In this document: positions 57,754-64,000 of the stretch, in pieces | Layout of the letters: the number at the start of each line of letters is the position of its first letter | How positions within the stretch are numbered: position 1 is the stretch's first letter | Source: Saussurea involucrata | Lineage: Eukaryota > Streptophyta > Magnoliopsida > Asterales > Asteraceae | Assembly: GCA_033807775.1 (NCBI GenBank) | Contig: CM066321.1 | Span: forward strand, 39,532,850-39,596,849 | Direction: 5' to 3' | Length of the DNA stretch: 64,000 nucleotides | Made by a program: the position numbers and the translations under genes | The notes under the pieces: generated by a model | Databases searched by the model: none | Seen by the model: the letters and a program-made list of their open reading frames with translations, nothing else | Told to the model about the DNA's origin: nothing

Positions 57754-60700
57754 GTTAAGAAGGGTATCTGGTATCTCGATATCGGATGCTCTAGACACAT
57801 GACTGGTAAGAAAAGCCTGCTCGCTGAATACAAGGAAGAGAAGGGTCCCTCTGTGACTTTCGGTGGAAATGGAAAAGGACACACCCGAGGGTATGGTGTA
57901 CTTTCAAATGGTACAACCTCCTTCAGAAGAGTCGCATATGTTGAAGGGCTGAAGCATAATTTTCTGAGCATCAGTCAGCTTTGCGACATGGATAACAAAG
58001 TGATTTTCACTAAGGAATCCTGCTTTGTCTCTGACAAAAAGGAGAAGATAGCTCTCAGCGGTTATCGTTTGGAAAATGTTTATGTAATAAACATGGACTC
58101 AACAACCACTGAGAACTCCTGTTTCTTCTCAAAGGCATCTTCTGATGTTAACTGGCTATGGCACAAGAGGCTCTCACATCTAAATTTCAAGACACTGAAT
58201 ACTCTTTCCTCTAAAGAGTTAGTCACTGGTCTACCTCAGCATTCATACGCCAAAGAGTCTTTATGTTCAGCGTGTGAAAAAGGGAAGCAGACCAAGGCAA
58301 GCTTCAAGTCAAAGCAAGTCTCCTCAGTGTCATCTCCTCTACAACTACTCCATATGGATTTGTTTGGCCCCGTTAACAAACAATCCATCGTTGGAAAGAA
58401 ATATACGCTGGTCATAGTTGATGAATTCTCTCGTTACACATGGGTAATGTTTCTCCGTTCTAAGAGTGACACCCTTGAAGAACTCATCACCTTTGTTCGG
58501 AAGATGGAAACTCTGAACAATATGACTGTTCGCTCAATAAGGAGTGATCATGGAACTGAATTCAAAAACAGTTCTCTTGATTCCTTCCTTGAGAGTAAGG
58601 GTATTTCTCACAACTTTTCGTCAGTGAGAACACCGCAACAAAATGGAGTCGCTGAAAGAAGAAATAGAACAATTATTGAAGCTGCACGTTCAATGCTCAG
58701 CGATTCTCACCTGCCTACTCAGTTTTGGGCAGAAGCTGTCAACACTGCTTGTTTTACGCAAAACAGGTCGCTGATAGTTAAAAGATTCAAAAAGACAGCC
58801 TATGAACTCTTTCATGGGAGAAAGCCTTCAATCAGCTTTCTTCACATCTTTGGATGTCAGTGTTTCATACTGAACAACAGAGATGCCCTTGGAAAGTTTG
58901 ATCCTAAGGCTGATGATGGAATCTTTCTTGGATACTCCTCAGTCTCCAAAGCCTTCAGAGTCTTCAACCGTAGAAGACAAACTGTAGAAGAAACTATTCA
59001 CGTCACGTTTGACGAATCCCGTTCAGCGAACTCTAAACCGTCCGCTGATACTGAAGAACTGAATCAATGGATGTTTTCTCATCTTGGTGATTCAGAAGAA
59101 GTTCCCACTCCTCATGCTCATCTAGTAGAAGATGATAGTCCCACTATCATTCCAAACATGCAGAATAGTGAAGCTGAAACATCATGGGTCTCAGTTGTTC
59201 CTATAAACACTATACCTGCAGTTTATCCAAATGTCTCAGACATTCCATCTATTTCTCAACAATCAGTGAATGAAGTGACAAATGCAAACATTCCTCTCTT
59301 AGCTGATAATCCAGAAGTAGCTGAAGCCTCATCTTCAGTTTCTCCAATTCAGACTGAGTCAGCGACGTATGCTCCGGCTCAACGATGGACTGTAAATCAC
59401 CCAATCGATCAAATTCTTGGTGATCCCAACGCTGGTATTCAGACTCGTAGAAGTGCAGGTAATATTTGTTTATTTGTTAACTTTATTTCTCTAACTGAAC
59501 CAAAGAAAATAGATGATGCCCTCAGAGATCCAAACTGGGTCAGCGCTATGCAAGAAGAGCTGACTGAATTCGAAAGAAACAAAGTTTGGAAACTCGTTCG
59601 TAGACCAACTGACAAAACGGTGATAGGCACTAAATGGGTCTATCGAAACAAGTTGGACGAACATGGTACTGTAACTCGCAACAAAGCTCGTCTTGTTGCT
59701 CAGGGATACAGACAAGAGGAAGGCATAGATTATGACGAAAATTTTGCTCCAGTAGCAAGACTCGAATCTATTCGTCTTTTCTTAGCATATGCTGTACATA
59801 AAAACTTCACTGTACATCAGATGGATGTTAAGTCAGCGTTTCTGAATGGAAAGCTGAATGAAGAAGTGTATGTGGAACAACCTCCAGGATTCTCAGATCC
59901 TAAGCGTCCAGGTTATGTTTATAAACTGGACAAGGCACTTTATGGCTTAAAGCAAGCTCCTCGTGCATGGTATGATACTCTCTCTACTTATCTCCATATT
60001 GAAAAATTTGAGAGAGGTAAGATTGACAAAACTCTATTTTTTAGAAAAGTGAAAGGTCATATCATTTTAGTTCAAATATATGTTGATGACATTATATTTG
60101 GTTCTACTAACCCTGAGCTTTGTACTCGTTTCGCTGATAAAATGAAAGATGAGTATAAAATGAGCATGATGGGTGAACTAACATATTTCCTTGGTCTTCA
60201 GATTAAGCAAACTGAAAAAGGAACTTTTATTAATCAGGGAAAATATGTTAAAGATATGCTGAAGAAATTCGACTTAACTGAAAGTTCAGCTATGAAAACC
60301 CCTATGGCACCACCGCTGACACTTGATAAGGACACAAAGGGTGTTCCTGTCAATGTCACGCTGTACCGTGGGATGATCGGCTCACTATTGTATCTTACAG
60401 CTAGCCGACCCGATATTATGTTTGCAACATGTCTGTGCGCACGATATCAAGCTGAACCTAAGATATCCCATATGAAAGCTGTAAAGCGAATCTTTCGATA
60501 TCTTAAGGGTACAACGAATCTAGGTCTTTGGTATCCCAAAGACTCAGGATTCGATCTAACCGCCTATTCAGACAGTGATTTTGCAGGTTGCAAAATGGAT
60601 AGGAAAAGCACCACAGGAGGATGTCAGCTCCTGGGGTGGAAAGCTGGTAAGTTGGACAAGTAAGAAGCAAAACTCAGTGTCCACTTCCACAGCTGAAGCT

Positions 60701-61027
60701 GAATATGTAGCCGCTGGAAGCTGTTGTTCTCAAGTCTTGTGGATGAGAAATCAGCTACTAGACTATGATCTTCAGCTCTCCAAAATTCCAATCTATTGCG
60801 ACAGCACTAGTGCCATCGCTATAGCAAACAATCCAGTGCTACACTCAAAGACAAAACACATAGAAATCAGATATCATTTTATCAGAGATCATGTGATGAA
60901 TGGTGATATAGAACTTCATTTTATCCCAACTGATTATCAGTTAGCTGATTTGTTTACCAAACCTCTTGATGAGACAAGATTCAACTTTCTCATCAGCGAG
61001 CTTGGAATGCTGAACTTTGAAGGGTAA
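57754..61027 (+). pseudogene. Nearly complete copia pol of element C, with a frameshift and altered protease motif
   Basis: Same frame as gag but with no ATG at its start. Order: protease, integrase (HHCC zinc region from HKRLSHLNF at about 58162; LHMDLFGPV; IRSDHGTEF; GVAERRNRT), reverse transcriptase (YVDDIIFGS at about 60079) and RNase H. Two defects are visible. The protease active-site triplet reads D-I-G (57778-57786) where B and G have D-S-G. An extra G in the run at 60633-60636 shifts the frame at the start of the RNase H domain, which continues in another frame to 61027. Otherwise open for about 960 codons. Confidence 0.92.
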
Positions 61028-61363
61028 AATCTTCAGCGGTTCACATTTGATCAGCGATACGTTTATACATTTTTGTATAGCCTTCGGGATAAAATCAACT
61101 TATATAATCCATTTCATCATCTTCTCTCTGAATAAACTTGGTAAAACTGATATCCAGGTATGTTTTCTCTCTCTGACAATCGCATGTAAATGCAAGATTT
61201 CAAAATAAATTGCATCGCTGGATATCTCTTCCTTAACAGCGATATTTGGAAAGTTCTTTAAACCTTCACTGATATTTTCTATTCAGTGCTTCATGTTTTT
61301 CAAAAGAGTCCCTGAGCTTTTAAAACCTCAGAGACATCCTAAAAGAATGTGAAAGGACAGTTG

Positions 61364-61493
61364 TGACGTCATTGCAACGGATAACACTAGGCACGATTTC
61401 TTTCTGACACACGTTTGCACGTTTCGTTCAAACTTCCAATCAAATGCAAACACGTGTCCGTGTCATGATGCAAACAACTCTTGGTTTATATTT
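61364..61493 (+). promoter_or_regulatory. Candidate internal promoter of the C aORF
   Basis: TGACGTCA (61364-61371) and CACGTG (61451-61456) at the same spacing as in element B, followed by a weaker TATA-like TTTATATTT (61485-61493). Conservation of both palindromes in two diverged copies supports function; activity is inferred. Confidence 0.45.
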
Positions 61494-61599
61494 GTCTTTT
61501 ACGCGAACATTCTTCCTCCGCAAGAAAGAATCCTCTGTTGCATTTGTGCTCTCAAAAACTTCAAGAACTGTTCATCATTTTCTTCATCAAAACTTCAAG

Positions 61600-61979
61600 G
61601 TTAATATGTTCTTATTTTTCAAATGCAGATAACTTGTTTTCGATCTTCTCATTGTTTTAACAAGATCAAACAAAAGAACTTTGTAAAATAAAATCATTTT
61701 CTTTCATGGTTTTATGAACACAACCATTTCATGGTTGTTCTTCAAGTTTTAAATCTAAATCTTAAACTTGTTCTTCATTCGTATCCAGTTTTTTTTTAAA
61801 CTGGAATACAAGAATTTATGGGTTTTACATTTCGTTTCAAAATCATGAAAAACCCTAATCTTCATTAAGACATTTATGTCTGAATGAAATGGACAAAATT
61901 CGAACAATCTTAATGGAAATTCTTTCCATACTAAGACAATTCTTATTTGTTAACATCTTTGGTTGAACTGATAATACAG
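61600..61979 (+). other. Predicted 5'-leader intron before the C aORF
   Basis: AAG|GTTAAT donor and ATACAG acceptor four bases before the ATG, matching B in position. T-rich interior. Confidence 0.5.
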
Positions 61980-61983
61980 AGAA

Positions 61984-64000
61984 ATGGCATCTTCAAAGAT
62001 CAATGTCACCGCTGAGTCCATCTCCGCTGACTCTGAGGAAGTGGACATCATCAAAGCCCCTCAGGTTAAGTTCAAGCTGGATCAACTAGATTGGACTAAG
62101 GTGACCAACCTCTCTGCGCTTCTCGAGTTTCCTCCTCGAAAGCAAGTCACACATCTGGATGATGCTGTGAATTTCCTGAAAAACTGCTGCATTTCAACAG
62201 CCTTGACCATCACTCCTCCCGCAAGTCAGCTACTACTATCCCAGTTCTGGTACTCTGCCAGACACACTCAGCTACCCTCCGCCAAAGATGCATCCAAAAT
62301 CATCGATTGCATACTCAGCGATACTGAGTATGGTACAATTAAGATAACCCCCGCTATCATACGAAAAGCCCTGAACTTTCCCAATGCCACCAAAGAAAAA
62401 CCCTTCGTTCCATTCCCTGACCATAAGAAGCAAGCTGACAAAGATGCCATCATTGCTTTTCTCGACACAATGGGTTACATCTGGGACATTGGAAGGGACA
62501 AGAAGCCCGAGAAGAAGCTGACGCTGATAAAGAAGTCCAAAATGCCCAGCGAGATGAATTTCATCTTCGCTCACCTGATCAGCTGCATGACAGCGAAGTC
62601 TGGCTCTTCTGATCAAGCCGCACAACCTACGCAAGCTATGGGATACGCACTGCTGAAAGGTCTAAACATTGACTGGGCCTCTATTATATATGATGACCTA
62701 TTACAACGCGTGGATTCTGCCGCTGACCGACCAGCATGGGTTCCTTACCCAAGATTCATCAGCGCCATCTTCCAATATGGCCTGAAGGACAGCTATCCTG
62801 AAGAGGGTGACCTGAAACTTTCTCAGGTTGGCCCTAAGGTGCTCGATTTCAAACCTGTCGCCAATGAGGTACGTCTCTCTACTCTTCTCACTCTTCTAAA
62901 TTCTCCGCTTTCTGTGGCTCCTTCAGCGACAATACCCATCGCTGATACCCCGGCCACAAAATCCTCTCCTTCTAAGAAAAGGAAACCCTCTCACACCCAA
63001 CTTGATTCTAAAAGGATCAAGAAAACCAAGGAGCAACCCCAGCATTCCCATGCTGAAGACTCCTCAGCTCATTCTGAAGAGCTGAAGGAAAGTTTCGTGG
63101 TACGCTCTGCCACACCCGTTCAAGCCATCCCTCCAATCCAGACTTCAGCGTCTCCAAACGCTGAGGTTAGAAACTTGGAAACTACCCAACCTCCCTCAGT
63201 CTCTCAAAAGACTGATGAAGTGATTGTCAGCGATTCCAACGCTGAACTCAGTACCCGAATCCCAATCTTATCCTTCGCTCCTCCCTCCACTTCTTTGGAC
63301 ACACCTCCAGCTAACACTGGAGATGCCATCATTCCAGAAGCCACCGCTGACGCTTCTCAACAAATGATGAAGAAAGGACCTGCAGAGATCACCATTCCTC
63401 ACCGAACTTTTGAGGAGGATATGGAACATTATTCAGGAGTCCGCAACTTTGACGATTTCGTCAATCCTCCTGCAGGTACAAATCAACCCATATACACTGT
63501 AACTAAACCTGAAACTTCTGAGCTTTCCTTTGTTCACAAGTACTTATGTGTTACAGGTCCTAATTTGGGAGACATCAACGAGTCTCTGAAGTCCATGGAA
63601 ACTAAGCTGACTGATCTCACCACCACACTCTCCAACAACTCTACAGCTGTAACAAACGCTGGAGAGAATTTGACAAAGCTGACAACGGTGGTAGAAAAGA
63701 AAGCTTCCACAGACGACATCAAGATTCTTGATAAGACTCTCAGCGATTTTGCCAAAGTGCTCGCTGACATCTACACAGACTACACCTCACTCAAACAATC
63801 AGTTTCCTCCATGTCCGGCGAAGTAACAACGCTGAAGACATCGATTGGAGCACTAGAAGGTGATATGTCTGCTGTGAAGACAAATGTTCAAACTCTGACG
63901 ACTGACTTAGGCTCTGTAAAGACCGACGTTGGTTCGATGAAAACAATGATTGAAGAGCTGCTCAACAAGGCAAGAACTCCAGCTCCTGCTCCTGCCCCTA
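61984..64000 (+). CDS. aORF of element C, open to the window end (at least 672 codons)
   Basis: Starts ATG 61984, 957 nt after the pol stop, and has no stop before 64000. Residues about 20-290 form a conserved globular domain containing FWYSARHTQLPSA, NFIFAHLISCM and WVPYPRFISAIF, of a kind seen downstream of pol in many plant LTR elements. A Ser/Pro/Thr-rich linker with Lys-rich patches follows. From about residue 530 there is a heptad coiled coil with repeated SVKTDV-type units, then a Pro/Ala stretch at the edge. The B copy shows that an acidic tract and a further domain of about 390 residues should follow outside the window. No signal peptide or membrane segment is visible, so an envelope role is not supported. 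Function unknown. Confidence 0.85.
   Translation, partial: MASSKINVTAESISADSEEVDIIKAPQVKFKLDQLDWTKVTNLSALLEFPPRKQVTHLDDAVNFLKNCCISTALTITPPASQLLLSQFWYSARHTQLPSAKDASKIIDCILSDTEYGTIKITPAIIRKALNFPNATKEKPFVPFPDHKKQADKDAIIAFLDTMGYIWDIGRDKKPEKKLTLIKKSKMPSEMNFIFAHLISCMTAKSGSSDQAAQPTQAMGYALLKGLNIDWASIIYDDLLQRVDSAADRPAWVPYPRFISAIFQYGLKDSYPEEGDLKLSQVGPKVLDFKPVANEVRLSTLLTLLNSPLSVAPSATIPIADTPATKSSPSKKRKPSHTQLDSKRIKKTKEQPQHSHAEDSSAHSEELKESFVVRSATPVQAIPPIQTSASPNAEVRNLETTQPPSVSQKTDEVIVSDSNAELSTRIPILSFAPPSTSLDTPPANTGDAIIPEATADASQQMMKKGPAEITIPHRTFEEDMEHYSGVRNFDDFVNPPAGTNQPIYTVTKPETSELSFVHKYLCVTGPNLGDINESLKSMETKLTDLTTTLSNNSTAVTNAGENLTKLTTVVEKKASTDDIKILDKTLSDFAKVLADIYTDYTSLKQSVSSMSGEVTTLKTSIGALEGDMSAVKTNVQTLTTDLGSVKTDVGSMKTMIEELLNKARTPAPAPAP

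Noticed and set aside
61984..64000. Calling the aORF an envelope gene
   Set aside because: No signal peptide, transmembrane segment or fusion-like hydrophobic stretch is visible; only position and coiled coil are shared.

Overview
The window is nuclear DNA of a flowering plant, almost certainly a eudicot. The evidence is a linker histone H1 gene with a plant-type conserved intron, plant Tourist-like and hAT-like MITEs, and dense Ty1/copia and Ty3/gypsy LTR retrotransposons primed by initiator Met-tRNA. An asterid such as a member of Asteraceae would fit the style of the copia elements, but that is a weak inference. The only ordinary host gene I can support is histone H1 (43623-44262, minus strand). 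Nearly everything else is transposon, in several nested layers.

Left third (1-22979). A Ty3/gypsy Tekay/Del-like element (A, minus strand) has its left LTR at 514-2235, a degenerate 3.1-kb interior at 2236-5345, and a right LTR of about 3.2 kb from 5346 to 22979. Another LTR element (H) cuts the left LTR at 513. A 14.4-kb copia element (B, minus strand, 7997-22384) sits inside the right LTR with a clean 5-bp target duplication, and the intact left LTR of A preserves the empty site. B carries gag, pol and a very large third reading frame (aORF). All three are broken, and the integrase region holds a further 1.4-kb insertion, yet its two LTRs differ at only nine positions.

Middle (22980-47450). 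This is AT-rich intergenic DNA with a 510-bp Tourist-like MITE, a small very GC-rich hAT-type MITE and two Helitron-like 3' termini. Two non-autonomous copia elements lie here. D (28204-33760, plus) keeps only the coiled-coil half of gag. E (36601-41645, minus) keeps a full 638-codon gag and no pol, and its LTRs are virtually identical. Histone H1 follows, with a MITE just upstream of its promoter.

Right third (47454-64000). Stacked copia pieces follow a gypsy gag relic: an LTR end fragment, element F (LTR plus broken gag), element G (full LTR, intact 825-codon gag, truncated pol) and element C. C belongs to the same family as B and is fused to G through a 5'-truncated LTR. It has an intact 805-codon gag, a pol with one frameshift and an altered protease motif, and an aORF still open at the window end.

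Elements B, C, D, E and G look like Sirevirus-type copia. They have roughly 0.6-1.2-kb LTRs with family-specific palindromes, long coiled-coil gags, a zinc knuckle near the gag C-terminus and, in D and E, several copies of the polypurine motif. The most interesting candidate is the aORF of B/C. In both copies it is preceded by conserved ACGT-core sites, a TATA-like box and a predicted 5'-leader intron, so it looks like a gene with its own promoter carried inside a retrotransposon.
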